From Rikenellaceae bacterium (lineage in GTDB: Bacteria > Bacteroidota > Bacteroidia > Bacteroidales > UBA932), in the NCBI GenBank assembly GCA_003513895.1, contig DOSU01000126.1:1-7072 (forward strand): a stretch of DNA of 7,072 bases. The letters run 5' to 3'. Below are positions 6,820-7,072 of this stretch, piece by piece. The translations under genes and the position numbers were made by a program. Position 1 is the stretch's first letter; each line of letters opens with the position of its first letter. The notes under the pieces are model-generated. The model was not told where the DNA came from and made no database searches. It worked only from the letters and a program-made list of their open reading frames with translations.

Positions 6820-7072
6820 TTATGAGGTCAGACTTATTGTGTTAATTGTATGGGCAGTACTTATTAGTTTAATAGAAGGAGAGAGGAGGTTAAGCTTTAT
6901 ATATCCAGGATAGGACTCTTGTGCAAAGTAGGTACCATCAATACAGATATAATCAGGAGGAAGAGTTCTAAGGATTTTCGCGAACACAAAATATCCACAG
7001 TTGGGCGTAAGAGTTGACGTGATATCTGCTTCGCTTATCATGTGTGTATAACGGCAGGATGCCATGTTCATA
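6820..7072 (-). CDS. C-terminal fragment of a class I/II PLP aminotransferase (cut by right edge)
   Basis: 83 residues are visible, ending at a TAA at 6820-6822; the gene continues beyond the right edge, so the ATG at 7071 need not be the start. The pattern PNCGYFVFAKIL, then ICIDGTYF, then GYIKLNLLSP fits the small domain of fold-type I aminotransferases, especially the PatB/MalY-like branch that ends in GFxRLNxAxP. In most relatives the residue before LN is the Arg that holds the substrate carboxylate; here it is Lys (GYIKLN). The PLP-binding Lys would be outside the window. It is the first visible gene of the operon, 23 bases upstream of the dehydrogenase. The call rests on a short tail and is moderately secure. 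Confidence 0.6.
   Translation of the reverse strand, partial: MNMASCRYTHMISEADITSTLTPNCGYFVFAKILRTLPPDYICIDGTYFAQESYPGYIKLNLLSPSIKLISTAHTINTISLTS

Overview
The window looks like part of a Bacteroidota (probably Bacteroidales) genome. The left half carries three genes typical of integrative or mobilizable elements in that group: an RteC-family protein, a small helix-turn-helix protein and a Toprim primase fused to a RecA-like ATPase. The gene starts lack Shine-Dalgarno sequences and are preceded by AT-rich stretches, as is usual in Bacteroidota. No rRNA, tRNA or CRISPR array was seen.

Layout: positions 1-2892 form a minus-strand mobile-element module in the order rteC-like, then HTH, then primase/ATPase. 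The primase runs off the left edge, and it overlaps the HTH gene by 11 bases. A strong hairpin with T-tracts on both sides (2243-2288) separates rteC from the HTH gene. Positions 2893-3322 are a 430-base AT-rich gap without a gene, holding several inverted repeats. Positions 3323-3733 (+) encode a pyruvoyl-type S-adenosylmethionine decarboxylase family protein (SpeD class 1b). Running convergently toward it, 18 bases away, is a four-gene minus-strand operon. In transcription order it holds the C-terminus of a PLP aminotransferase (cut by the right edge), a D-2-hydroxyacid dehydrogenase of the GhrA type, a 419-residue protein I cannot assign, and a divergent phosphoribosylanthranilate-isomerase (TrpF) homologue.

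The right half (3323-7072) is the interesting part. An aminotransferase, a 2-hydroxyacid dehydrogenase, a TrpF-like sugar-amine isomerase, an orphan protein and a SpeD-like decarboxylase sit together beside a mobile-element module, with no other tryptophan or polyamine genes in view. Several family-defining residues are changed: in SpeD the ribose-binding Glu is Lys and a processing-site Ser is Ala; in TrpF the KICG and QLHG motifs are altered; in the aminotransferase a conserved Arg is Lys. G+C rises from about 35% to about 43% at the speD/trpF junction in hand-counted lines. My inference is that this is cargo encoding an uncharacterised amino-acid- or amine-derived small-molecule pathway. 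No product can be named from the sequence.
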